From Bin52 sp965213935 (GTDB taxonomy: Bacteria; Pseudomonadota; Alphaproteobacteria; Thalassobaculales; Thalassobaculaceae): DNA of 64,000 nucleotides. The stretch spans positions 1,736,001 to 1,800,000 of the forward strand of contig CBDCAO010000012.1 in NCBI GenBank assembly GCA_965213935.1, read 5' to 3'. Both the position numbers and the translations under genes were made by a program. The notes beneath the pieces are model-generated. The model did not search any database, was not told the DNA's origin, and saw only the letters and a list, made by a program, of their open reading frames with translations. This document shows, one piece after another, positions 7,216-17,940 of this stretch; within the stretch, counting starts at the first letter, position 1; the number at the start of each line of letters is the position of its first letter.

Positions 7216-8175
7216 ATGGCCGGAAAGACACCGGAACCCCCGAAGCAGAGCGAATTCGCCTTCGATCTCGAGCGGGCCTATGCATCCATGGTCAGCCTGC
7301 GGACACAGATCCCGTCCGACGCCTACACCGCCGAGATCCTGGGCACCGAGCGCGCCGGCAGCGGCGTGATGATCAGACCGCACGGCCTGGTTCTGACCAT
7401 CGGCTACCTGGTAACGGAAGCCGAAACGGTCTGGCTGACCGACCATACCGGCGCTGCGGTGCCAGGCCACGTGCTGGGACAGGACCAGGAGACCGGTTTC
7501 GGCCTCGTGCAGGCCTTGGGCCAGCTCAATGCCGAGGCCCTCCCGATCGGGCAGTCAAGCTCCATCACTGAAGGCGATCACCTGGTGCTCGCCGGTTTCG
7601 GAGGATCGTCGGGGTCGATTGCGACCCACGTGGTCGCGATCCGGGAATTCGCCGGGTACTGGGAGTACCTGCTGGACGAGGCGATATTCACGGCGCCCGC
7701 ACATCCCAACTGGGGTGGCACGGCGCTGGTCGGCGGTGACGGGGAGCTGCTGGGCGTCGGGTCGCTGTTCATCCAGCACGGGGAATCGGAAAACAGCGCC
7801 AGGGACGGCAACATGATCGTGCCGATCGACTTGCTCGAGCCGATCTTCGACGAACTGGCGACCTACGGCACGACCAGCAAGCCGTCACGGCCATGGCTGG
7901 GCCTGTTCGGCACCGAGATCGGCTCCGGCGTCGTGGTGGCGGCGCTCTCGCGCAACGGTCCGGCAGATCGTGCGGACGTGCGGGTCGGCGACATCGTGAT
8001 GGGGGTGGGAGGCCGGCCGGTGACCTCGCTCGCCGACCTGTTCCGCAAGGTCTGGGCGCTTGGTCCGGCGGGAGTCTCGGTCCCTCTCGACCTCGGGCGC
8101 GACGGAGAACTGGTTGAAGTGTCGATCTCCTCGATTGCCCGTTCCGACGTGCTCAAGGGCCCGAAGATCCACTGA
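7216..8175 (+). CDS. HtrA-like trypsin-fold/PDZ protein lacking the catalytic triad (pseudoprotease)
   Basis: A 319-aa protein with the HtrA/DegP order: trypsin-like fold (about residues 20-215) then one PDZ domain (about 225-310, with VGDIVMGVGGRPVTSLADL). In active members the His lies in a TNxHVV-like motif; here it is GLVLTIGYLVTEAE with no His. The Asp loop reads QETGFGLVQAL instead of D-x-A-L-L. The GNSGGP serine motif is PNWGGTALVGG, with Trp in place of Ser. No signal peptide is visible, so it is probably cytoplasmic. It is most likely a binding or scaffold protein. Its 3' end overlaps the convergent MFS gene by 23 bp. Confidence 0.82.
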   Translation: MAGKTPEPPKQSEFAFDLERAYASMVSLRTQIPSDAYTAEILGTERAGSGVMIRPHGLVLTIGYLVTEAETVWLTDHTGAAVPGHVLGQDQETGFGLVQALGQLNAEALPIGQSSSITEGDHLVLAGFGGSSGSIATHVVAIREFAGYWEYLLDEAIFTAPAHPNWGGTALVGGDGELLGVGSLFIQHGESENSARDGNMIVPIDLLEPIFDELATYGTTSKPSRPWLGLFGTEIGSGVVVAALSRNGPADRADVRVGDIVMGVGGRPVTSLADLFRKVWALGPAGVSVPLDLGRDGELVEVSISSIARSDVLKGPKIH

Positions 8176-9361
8176 CCGGTCGCCGCCGCACCGCAGCACC
8201 CATCGCAACGATCCCGCCTGCGACGGCCACCGCGCCGATCACACCGTAGGCCACCGACCAGGCAGCGGGCGAAGAGGTGCCGCCGGCTGCCTCGAGCACG
8301 GTCCCGAACAGGACCGGACCGGCGAAACTGCCTGCCACGTTGGCGAAGGCGAGCACCGCCATGGCGCGGCCGCGAACGTCGCTCCGGGTCTCTTCGACCA
8401 CACCGCCGCCGAGCGCACCCGAATCCATCAGCACGAACAGGTTCTGGGCCAGGACCGGACCGAGCAGGAACAGCCAGAACGGCCAGTCGGCGGCCACGCC
8501 GACCAGGCAGGAGGCCGCCCCGGAGAGAAACAGCGCCACCGCGGAGATCCGCGCCATGCCGATCCGGGAGCCGAACCAGGTGCCGATCATGCTCATCGGC
8601 GCCCCGATCAGGGTGAGCACCGTCGCCAACAGCGCCCAGTTCCACTCCGGCGCCCCGCTTTCCCGGGCGGCGGCGAAGGCGAACAGCGCCACCATCCAGC
8701 CGCGGACGGCCAGAAGTTCGAACGAATGACAGAAATTGGCAACGATCAGGCGCGCAGCCCGCCGGTTGGCGAAAACCGGCCGCAGGTCGAGTGAGGCGAT
8801 ACTCCCGCCGCCAACCGGGCGCGGCTCCACCAGGAACCAGACCACCAGCGCCGAGACCAGGGCGGTTGCGCCGGGCACGGCGAACGCGATGCGCCATCCG
8901 GCCAGCGCCGCCAGTCCGTCAACGCAGATGAAGGAGAAGCTCGCGACGATCGGGAAGCTCGAAATGTAGAACCCGACGGCGCCGGGCGCTCCGTCCGGCC
9001 CGCCCCGGTCGGAAATCACCTTCGCGCCTGGCATGTAGATCCACGCGAAACCGATCCCCTGGATGGCTCGGAACACCAGGCCCGACCAGAAACCGTCCGC
9101 GAGCAGAGCGAAGCCGAGGAACCCGATCGCGTTGGCGAGCGAGCCGGCGATCACCAGGATCCGCGCGTCGAACCGGTCGGTCCCGATACCGACCAGGATC
9201 GCGAGGATCGAGAGCAGGTACGGTATTCCCGAAAGCCATCCGGCCTGGCTGGCCGACAGTGACCACTCGGTGATGAAGGACGGCAACAGCGCGGCAAGGC
9301 CGTGCAGTCCCACCAGATTGAGGCCCAGGTGGACGGCCATGATCCCGACCAGGCGGTTCAT
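8153..9361 (-). CDS. MFS transporter
   Basis: A 402-aa polytopic protein with about 12 hydrophobic segments. The loop after the second segment reads GIGTDRFDARI, the MFS motif A position (G-x-x-x-D-R), and repeats of the fold can be followed to the C-terminus. ATG 9361 was chosen because the hydrophobic first helix starts right after it (MNRLVGIMAVHLGLNLVG); the upstream extension is Arg/Pro-rich and unlike a transporter. The family match is general, so the substrate is unknown. It converges on the HtrA-like gene with a 23-bp overlap. Confidence 0.88.
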   Translation of the reverse strand: MNRLVGIMAVHLGLNLVGLHGLAALLPSFITEWSLSASQAGWLSGIPYLLSILAILVGIGTDRFDARILVIAGSLANAIGFLGFALLADGFWSGLVFRAIQGIGFAWIYMPGAKVISDRGGPDGAPGAVGFYISSFPIVASFSFICVDGLAALAGWRIAFAVPGATALVSALVVWFLVEPRPVGGGSIASLDLRPVFANRRAARLIVANFCHSFELLAVRGWMVALFAFAAARESGAPEWNWALLATVLTLIGAPMSMIGTWFGSRIGMARISAVALFLSGAASCLVGVAADWPFWLFLLGPVLAQNLFVLMDSGALGGGVVEETRSDVRGRAMAVLAFANVAGSFAGPVLFGTVLEAAGGTSSPAAWSVAYGVIGAVAVAGGIVAMGAAVRRRPVSGSSGP

Positions 9362-9669
9362 TGCAGTCCGTCGCCGGCAGGCATGCGGCATGACCACGAG
9401 CGCGCACCGCGCCCGAAAGCCGGCGCGCCGGCGTGGACCGCGCCCGGCAGCGGGGTCCGGCCGACCCGCGGGCGGCGGGTCGGCGGCGGAGGATCGGGAT
9501 GCAGGCACCGCACCCGGCGCTCGGCATCATGGTCCCGGCCCGCGTGCAATTGCAGGCGCGGCCCGACGGAGATGCGCGTCCCTGCGCCAGGACCGGGGGG
9601 AACGGAGCGGTCCGGTGCAGCCGGTGGCGTTGCACGTTGCCACCGGGCATCGCCGAACGAATCGTCCAT
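9358..9669 (-). CDS. Uncertain 103-aa ORF coupled to the MFS start
   Basis: A reverse ORF starting MDDSFGDARWQRAT and ending AGDGLQ, whose TGA overlaps the MFS ATG as ATGA. A run of G lies about 7 nt before its ATG. It is Pro/Arg-rich with no recognised domain or membrane segment. Third-position GC is high, but other frames here are too. It may be a real upstream gene in the MFS transcript or only leader sequence; I lean slightly to the latter. Confidence 0.25.
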   Translation of the reverse strand: MDDSFGDARWQRATPPAAPDRSVPPGPGAGTRISVGPRLQLHAGRDHDAERRVRCLHPDPPPPTRRPRVGRTPLPGAVHAGAPAFGRGARSWSCRMPAGDGLQ

Positions 9670-10212
9670 GGAAGGCCCCCAAAGAGTTGCCCGGCCGACA
9701 CGATCGTCGAATTGCTGCCGGCAGCCGTGTGGGTGCACGGGATGGCATGGCCGCAGGCCCCGTTCAGCACCGGCATCCTTCGCAGCGAACTCCCCGAACA
9801 CCGTGTGCCCGGTCGACGACGATCAGCGGATCCCGGCAAGGACCGTGCCAGCGCGATGGTGATCGGCAAGCTGACGGCCAGGACGCGGGTTCCGATCCCC
9901 AAGGAGAACCTGTCTCCAGGGAAGCGGCAGTGTACACCGATGATGCTGCCCGGCACTCCCGCCCGGGCCGGGTCTTGCCCGACATGGCATCGTGCGCCGC
10001 AGCGCCGGTGAACACGGTGGTGGTCCCGTCCCCGCGACCACCTCGAAGGGGGGCTGCTTCACCTGTTTCCGGCGGGGTGTGAAGGGCGTGCGCCAGGAAG
10101 CGCCTGCGTCGCTACCTGGCCGGGCTTGTGTCCCGTTGCGAACCGGTATCGCCGACGGCGCGGATGATCGGTCCCGCGCCGACACGGCCGGGACCGCCTG
10201 ATGTCCGCGTCC
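9670..10212. other. Gene-free stretch between MFS and clpB
   Basis: About 540 bp with no reading frame resembling a known protein. Frames on both strands are open only because of GC richness and have low-complexity Pro/Arg/Ser composition. It should hold the upstream region of the MFS unit and the 3' end of clpB, including the hairpin at 10170-10195. Confidence 0.5.
10170..10195 (-). terminator. Hairpin downstream of clpB
   Basis: GGTCCCG and CGGGACC arms enclose an inner GCCG/CGGC pair with a one-base bulge, starting 18 nt after the clpB stop on the reverse strand. There is no T run, so termination may be Rho-aided or the hairpin may only stabilise the mRNA. Confidence 0.4.
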
Positions 10213-12825
<2,613 letters not shown>

Positions 12826-12911
12826 GAGCGTTACTCCTCGTCATGCCGCGTCATTCGCCGGCACGGTGCCACCGTCCCGCCATCGGCAACGCCGGTCCCG
12901 TTCCCGGTTCA

Positions 12912-12939
12912 ATATGGTGTGTTCAAATTACAACACAAG
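12912..12939 (-). promoter_or_regulatory. clpB: Candidate RpoH (sigma-32) promoter of clpB
   Basis: On the reverse strand CTTG (12936-12939) and CCATAT (12912-12917) are 18 bp apart, matching the alphaproteobacterial heat-shock pattern CTTG-N17/18-C-TAT and the CCCCATnT -10 core. It is 87 bp upstream of the ClpB start in a local AT-rich pocket. Confidence 0.45.
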
Positions 12940-13031
12940 GGGTGCGCACCATCGGCCGTCCTCCCGCGGCGGCGGCGGCATTCCCGCACGCCGTTGACAG
13001 TCACCCGGCCAGCGACGACTGTGCCGCGGTC

Positions 13032-13796
13032 ATGACAATCCGCATCAACGCACTGTATCGCTACCCGGTGAAGGGGTTGTCGGCAGAGCCGCTTGCCAGC
13101 GTCACCCTGGCCGCCGGTCAGCCGTTTCCCCACGACCGCCGGTTCGCGCTTGCCCATGGCAGTTCCCGGGACGCAGGCGCGGACGAGGGCGGCTGGGTCC
13201 GCAAGGCGTTGTTGCTGCAACTGATGTCGAACGAGAAACTGGCGACACTGGCGACGCGGTTCGAGCCCGAGACCGGCCTGCTCACCATCCGCCGCAACGG
13301 CCGCCAGGTTGCACGGGGCACCATCACCGAGACCGCCGGGAGGGCGGTGATCGAGCAGTTCTTCGCCGCCTACATGGGCGACAGGCTCCGCGGGGGTCCA
13401 CGACTGATCGAGGCCGGATCCCGGGCCCTTACCGATACACGGGAACCCTGGATCTCGATCGTCAACCTTGCGTCGGTCCGTGACCTCGGACGGGTCGTCG
13501 GACGTACCGTGGACCCGATGCGGTTTCGCGCCAACATCCTGGTCGACGGCATCCCCGCCTGGACGGAACGCGCGTGGACCGACCGCCGCCTCCTGTGCGG
13601 CACCGCCGTGCTGCGCATCGAGGCTCCGACCGATCGGTGCGCCGCGACCAACGTCGATCCGGCCACCGGGACCCGCGACATGAGGCTCCCCTACGCCATG
13701 CACCACGCCTTTGGTCACCAGACCTGCGGGATCTACGCCAGGGTCATTGAAGGCGGGCTGTTCGAACGCGGAGCCGAACTCTCGGTCGTCGACTGA
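13032..13796 (+). CDS. MOSC domain-containing protein
   Basis: A 254-aa protein with the MOSC N-terminal beta barrel (IRINALYRYPVKGLSAEPL at the start) and the MOSC domain, which in relatives binds a molybdenum-cofactor or sulfur-carrier group. FRANILVDGIPAWTE and the Cys-containing APTDRCAATNVDPATG match the family, and the Cys is the expected sulfur/Mo-binding residue. ATG 13032 directly precedes the conserved start. The gene is divergent from clpB and converges on the DUF4167 gene with only 8 bp between stops. Substrate unknown; a role in N-hydroxylated compound reduction is known for some relatives. Confidence 0.9.
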   Translation: MTIRINALYRYPVKGLSAEPLASVTLAAGQPFPHDRRFALAHGSSRDAGADEGGWVRKALLLQLMSNEKLATLATRFEPETGLLTIRRNGRQVARGTITETAGRAVIEQFFAAYMGDRLRGGPRLIEAGSRALTDTREPWISIVNLASVRDLGRVVGRTVDPMRFRANILVDGIPAWTERAWTDRRLLCGTAVLRIEAPTDRCAATNVDPATGTRDMRLPYAMHHAFGHQTCGIYARVIEGGLFERGAELSVVD

Positions 13797-13810
13797 CCGC
13801 CCGGTCAGTC
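13791..13810. terminator. Bidirectional hairpin spanning both convergent stop codons
   Basis: GACTGACC, loop GCCC, GGTCAGTC: a perfect 8-bp stem that contains the MOSC stop TGA (13794-13796) in one arm and the DUF4167 stop (13805-13807, reverse) in the other. No T run follows on either side. It is probably the shared transcript end of the two genes. Confidence 0.45.
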
Positions 13811-14488
13811 CTCGCTGCCGCTGTCTTCACTCCGGCCGGAAGAGGGTTCCTCGCGTCCCTGTCGCGCCCGCGACGCGGACCTGGGCCTGCGAAGCGGCGG
13901 CGCCGACCCGCCCGGCTGCTGCGCTCCCGACTGTTGCGCTTCCGGTTCGACCACCGTCACGGTGACGGCCACGGAACCGTTGGCCTCTGCGCCCGCCTCG
14001 GACCGGTCGCGTGCGCCGTTGGTCCGTCGCCGCAGGCTCAGGGTCGGCTTTGCCGGTTCATCGGGCTGGGCCGGAGTATCGGTCTCGGCGGGTGCCGCGG
14101 CCGCGGCTTCCCTTGCCGGTGGTTCCGGCTGTGCCGGCGGTGCCGCCGGCGCGATGTCCGGTTGGGGCTGCTCGCCATCAAAGACATGCCGGCCGCCGTT
14201 GCCGTTTGCCCGGGCCCTGTTTCCCTCGTTCCCCGCCTCTTCCGAGAATGCGCTGAGGATCCGGAAGTAGTGTTCGGCATGCTGGAAGTAGCTCTCGGCA
14301 AGCACCCGGTCGCCGCTGGCAGAGGCGTCACGTGCAAGCGTGAGGTACTTCTCGTGAACCTGGTGGGCACTGCCGCGAATCCTGACGTCAGGACCGTTGC
14401 TGTCGAACGTCTGGTTGCGATTGGGCACGCCTACCCTGCGGTTTCCCCCTCGACCCCGTCCACGCTTGTTATGCGGACCCTGTCTCAT
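13805..14488 (-). CDS. DUF4167 domain-containing protein
   Basis: A 227-aa protein characteristic of Alphaproteobacteria. Residues 1-95 hold the DUF4167 domain: a basic RGRGRGGNRR start, QTFDSNGPDVRIRGSAHQVH, then DASASGDRVLAESYFQHAEHYFRIL. The C-terminal half is a low-complexity Ala/Pro/Glu/Arg tail. The basic start suggests RNA binding, but the function is not established. ATG 14488 begins the conserved MRQGPHNKRG start. It lies downstream of prmC-prfA, the usual position in this class, and has its own predicted promoter at 14631-14659. Confidence 0.93.
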   Translation of the reverse strand: MRQGPHNKRGRGRGGNRRVGVPNRNQTFDSNGPDVRIRGSAHQVHEKYLTLARDASASGDRVLAESYFQHAEHYFRILSAFSEEAGNEGNRARANGNGGRHVFDGEQPQPDIAPAAPPAQPEPPAREAAAAAPAETDTPAQPDEPAKPTLSLRRRTNGARDRSEAGAEANGSVAVTVTVVEPEAQQSGAQQPGGSAPPLRRPRSASRARQGREEPSSGRSEDSGSED

Positions 14489-14630
14489 GACTGACCGTTT
14501 TATCGTTGTCGGGCTTGTCGGGACTGCCCACGCCTGCGTCCTGATCCGACGGGATCTGGTCTGCCGCGCGCTGCCGTTACAGGGATGTCCGGCAAGATCC
14601 GGACGTCCGGCTGAACCCTCAATTGCCCGC

Positions 14631-14659
14631 ACTATAGGCACAAGTCACATCCGTTCCAA
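14631..14659 (-). promoter_or_regulatory. Candidate sigma-70 promoter of the DUF4167 gene
   Basis: On the reverse strand TTGGAA (14654-14659), a 17-bp spacer and TATAGT (14631-14636). The predicted start lies about 135 nt upstream of the DUF4167 ATG, within the 218-bp gap after prmC. Confidence 0.5.
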
Positions 14660-14706
14660 GCCAAAAACACCGTCCCCTGGAACCGGTACGATTGCCGGTC
14701 GCCTGT

Positions 14707-15582
14707 TCATGTCGGGCCGGCCCGCAGGACCAGGCACCGTTCGCGGCCGGCGAGATCGCGCCGGACCCCGACCAGCGCGAGCCCGGCGGCACCAGCGAGT
14801 GCCTGGACCCGGTCACGCTGGTCGTGGCCGATCTCGAGAAACACCGTGGCCCCCGGCGCCAAGCTCCCGGCGAGCCCGGGCAGCAGTTCACGGTAGCACC
14901 CGAGCCCGTCGTCCCCTCCGTCGAGCGCGAGCCTCGGTTCGAAACGGGCCACCTCCGGCTCCAGCGTGTCGATGGTGTCCGAGGGAACATAGGGCGGGTT
15001 GCACAGGATGATGTCGAACCTCGCGGAGAGGCCCCGGCACCACCGGCCCTCACGGAAAGCGGCGCGGTGCGCCAGCCCGTGCCGTGCCGCATTGCGCGCC
15101 GCCAGCACCAGGCAGTCGCCACAGAGATCGACACCAGTCCCCACCGCCTGCGGATAGAGCTGCAGCAGCGCAAGCAGCAGCGCCCCGGACCCGGTTCCGA
15201 GGTCCAGAACCCGCAACCGCAGGTTCCGGTCCGGGTACGCGGCCGCCGCGGCCCGGACCAGGGTTTCGGTATCCGGACGCGGGTCGAGGGTTGCCGGTCC
15301 GATCTCCAGGTCGAGGTCCCGGAACCCCCGGCGGCCGATGATCCTGGAAACAGGCTCGCGCCGCTGCCGGCGCGCCACCAGCCGGTCGAACCGCGCTGTC
15401 TCGATGCCGGTGACGGCACCATCCTCCTCGCCGTACAGCCGGCCGCCGGTCCGCCCCATCGCGTGGGCCAGCAGGATGCGGGCGTCGGTTCGGGCCTCCT
15501 CGACCCCGGCCGCCGCCAGGCGGCGGGCGGCGCCATCGAGCAGCACGCCGACACTGCCCGGCGCACGGCCCCGGCCGGTCAT
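14707..15582 (-). CDS. prmC: Peptide chain release factor N5-glutamine methyltransferase PrmC
   Basis: A 291-aa SAM-dependent methyltransferase that methylates the Gln of the GGQ motif in release factors. The N-terminal helical domain has ARILLAHAMG. The Rossmann part has the SAM motif VLDLGTGSGALLLALL and the diagnostic catalytic NPPYV in FDIILCNPPYVPSD. The start overlaps the prfA stop as ATGA, so the enzyme is translationally coupled to its substrate's gene. Length is normal. Confidence 0.97.
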   Translation of the reverse strand: MTGRGRAPGSVGVLLDGAARRLAAAGVEEARTDARILLAHAMGRTGGRLYGEEDGAVTGIETARFDRLVARRQRREPVSRIIGRRGFRDLDLEIGPATLDPRPDTETLVRAAAAAYPDRNLRLRVLDLGTGSGALLLALLQLYPQAVGTGVDLCGDCLVLAARNAARHGLAHRAAFREGRWCRGLSARFDIILCNPPYVPSDTIDTLEPEVARFEPRLALDGGDDGLGCYRELLPGLAGSLAPGATVFLEIGHDQRDRVQALAGAAGLALVGVRRDLAGRERCLVLRAGPT

Positions 15583-16655
15583 GACAGTCGCGCCAGCCGC
15601 TCCGCCTCGTCACGGGTCAGCAGGGCGTCGATGATCTCGTCAAGCGCCTCGCCCGCCATCACCCTGTCAAGCTTGTACAGGGTCAGGTTGATCCGGTGAT
15701 CGGTCACGCGTCCCTGCGGAAAATTGTAGGTGCGGACCCGTTCCGAGCGGTCTCCCGACCCCACCTGGTCGCGTCGTTCGGCGGCGCGTTCGGCGTCGAG
15801 CCGGGAACGCTCCGCCTCGAACAGCCGCGAGCGCAGGATGCGCATCGCCTTGGCGCGGTTCTTGTGCTGCGACTTCTCGTCCTGCTGCGACACCACGATC
15901 CCGCTCGGCAGGTGGATGATCCGTACGGCGCTGTCGGTGGTGTTGACCGACTGCCCGCCGGGACCACTGGCCCGGAACACGTCGATGCGCAGGTCCCTGT
16001 CCTCGATCGCGACGTCAACCTCCTCGGCTTCAGGCAGTACCGCGACCGTCGCCGCAGAGGTATGGATCCGGCCGCCGGACTCGGTCACCGGGATGCGCTG
16101 AACCCGATGGGTTCCCGACTCGAACTTCAGCCGCGCGAATACCGAACGACCCGCGACCGATGCGACCGCTTCCCGGTATCCGCGCATCCCGGTCTCGGTG
16201 ACCTGCATGATCTCGAAGCGCCAGCCGTGCACGCCGGCGAACTTCTGGTACATGTGGAACAGGTCCCGGGCAAACAGGGCCGCCTCCTCGCCACCCGTTC
16301 CCGGCCGGACCTCGATGATGGCGTTCTTGCTGTCAGCCTCGTCCCGCGGCAGCAGCAGGCGCTGGATCTCGCGCAGCACGCCCGCCTCGCGGTCTGCGAG
16401 CTCGGCGATCTCCATTTCGGCGATCGCCTGCATTTCGGGGTCCTCGTCACTGTCCTCGATGATGGCGCGGGCGCCAGCCTTTTCGCGTGCAAGTCCGCGC
16501 CACTCGCCGATCCTCTCGGCAACCGGTGTCAGTTCCGCAAGCTCGCGCGACATTCGCGCGATCTCGTCCGTCGGAATCCCGGTTCCCGACGCCAGCATTG
16601 CCTGCAGTTCCCGGTGTCGCGCCAGCACCTGGTCGAGATTGGCCTCAAGGTTCAC
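15579..16655 (-). CDS. prfA: Peptide chain release factor 1
   Basis: A 358-aa class I release factor recognising UAA/UAG stop codons. The peptidyl-hydrolysis loop is intact (ASGPGGQSVNTTDSAVR near residue 230), and the N-terminal domain and the VQRIPVTESGGRIHTS segment are as expected. Its start lies 11 bp inside the end of hemA and its stop overlaps the prmC start. The gene order hemA-prfA-prmC is the one familiar from E. coli. Confidence 0.98.
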   Translation of the reverse strand: MNLEANLDQVLARHRELQAMLASGTGIPTDEIARMSRELAELTPVAERIGEWRGLAREKAGARAIIEDSDEDPEMQAIAEMEIAELADREAGVLREIQRLLLPRDEADSKNAIIEVRPGTGGEEAALFARDLFHMYQKFAGVHGWRFEIMQVTETGMRGYREAVASVAGRSVFARLKFESGTHRVQRIPVTESGGRIHTSAATVAVLPEAEEVDVAIEDRDLRIDVFRASGPGGQSVNTTDSAVRIIHLPSGIVVSQQDEKSQHKNRAKAMRILRSRLFEAERSRLDAERAAERRDQVGSGDRSERVRTYNFPQGRVTDHRINLTLYKLDRVMAGEALDEIIDALLTRDEAERLARLS

Positions 16656-17940
16656 CGTTCTCTCCCTCGCGTCGCACCGCCGGGACCAGCAGGGCCCGGA
16701 CCAGCGACTCGGTCCGGTCGTTCAGACCCTCGGCGCTGGCGAGCTCGCGCAGGGCCCTGCTCGGGCGATGCAGCAGGCGGTTGGTCAGCAGCCGCGTCGC
16801 CTCCGCGGCATCCAGGCCCGGTCTGTCGCGCAGCAGCTGCCGCCGCTCCGCCTCGAACGCGTCGCGGACGTCGCGAATGAGCGGGACCGCGTCGCGGGCC
16901 CGGAACTCATCGAGGAAACGGACAAGCTCCTCATCCAGGATCGCCTCGGCATCCGAAACCAGCGCGTGACGGCCAGCCTGTCCTTCTAGCGCCAGTCGCT
17001 CGAGGTCGTCCAGATCGTAGACATAGAGCCCCTCGATCTCGTGCGCCGCGGCCTCGACGTCACAGGGCACCGCGAGATCGAGCACGAAGACCGGTCTGAA
17101 GCGACGCCTGCGCAGGGCGCGGCGTACCGTCTCGCGGGTGATCACATGGCGCCCGTCACCGTTCGCGGTCATCACGATTTCGGCCTGCGACAGCAGGTCG
17201 GTCCACCGTCCGAAGTCGGTGACATGGGCTCCGGTCCCGCGCGCGAAGGCCTCGACGCGTGCCGGCGTCCTGTCGCATGCAACGATGCCGAGGACCCCGG
17301 CATCGCGAAACCGTTCGGCAAGCAGCCGCGAGAGTTCGCCGGCGCCGATGACCGCCACGCGGCACCTGGCAAGGTCACCGTGAATGCGCTGCGCGATCCG
17401 GAGCGCCGACGCCGCGAGCGACACAGCTCCCCGTGCGATGCCGGTCTCGGTACGGATCCGCCTTGCCGCGACACAGGCGGCATCGAGGATGCGTTCGAGG
17501 TTCTCGTCCATCATGCCGAGGCCGCTCGCCAGCCGGTGCGCCGATCGTACCTGGCCCAGGATCTGGCTCTCGCCGATGACGTCGCTCTCCAGCGCGGCAG
17601 TGATCCGGAACAGGTGGCGCACGGCGTCGAGCCCGGCGTGACCGTGGGCCAGCCGGCCAACCTCGCCGGCGGGCACGCTGCTCGTGGCCGCGAGCGCGGC
17701 GGTGACGGAGGCGCGCACGTCCCGGTCCCGGCTCGTGAGGGCATAGACCTCGACCCGGTCACAGGTGGCCAGCACCATCAGCGGTGCATCGAGCCCGGCT
17801 TGGCGCAGTGCGCCAGCAAGCTCGGGGATCCCGGCTTCGGGCACGAACAGGCGGTCGCGAACCGTCCCCGGACAGGTCCGCAGGTCGACGCCGGCAACCC
17901 GGAATCCGTCCGGACCGGACACGCGATCGGACGGTGTCAT
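16645..17940 (-). CDS. hemA: Glutamyl-tRNA reductase (C5 pathway of tetrapyrrole synthesis)
   Basis: A 431-aa NADPH-dependent enzyme that reduces glutamyl-tRNA(Glu) to glutamate-1-semialdehyde, the first step of the C5 route to 5-aminolevulinate. The catalytic Cys is in LATCDRVEVYAL near residue 59 (family TCNRxE). The conserved GESQILGQVRSA follows, then the NADPH-binding VAVIGAGELSRLLAERF, and a C-terminal dimerisation helix. ATGA overlap with ispG upstream and an 11-bp overlap with prfA downstream make one operon. The gene is unusual for an alphaproteobacterium, most of which use ALA synthase, also named HemA. Confidence 0.95.
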   Translation of the reverse strand: MTPSDRVSGPDGFRVAGVDLRTCPGTVRDRLFVPEAGIPELAGALRQAGLDAPLMVLATCDRVEVYALTSRDRDVRASVTAALAATSSVPAGEVGRLAHGHAGLDAVRHLFRITAALESDVIGESQILGQVRSAHRLASGLGMMDENLERILDAACVAARRIRTETGIARGAVSLAASALRIAQRIHGDLARCRVAVIGAGELSRLLAERFRDAGVLGIVACDRTPARVEAFARGTGAHVTDFGRWTDLLSQAEIVMTANGDGRHVITRETVRRALRRRRFRPVFVLDLAVPCDVEAAAHEIEGLYVYDLDDLERLALEGQAGRHALVSDAEAILDEELVRFLDEFRARDAVPLIRDVRDAFEAERRQLLRDRPGLDAAEATRLLTNRLLHRPSRALRELASAEGLNDRTESLVRALLVPAVRREGENGEP

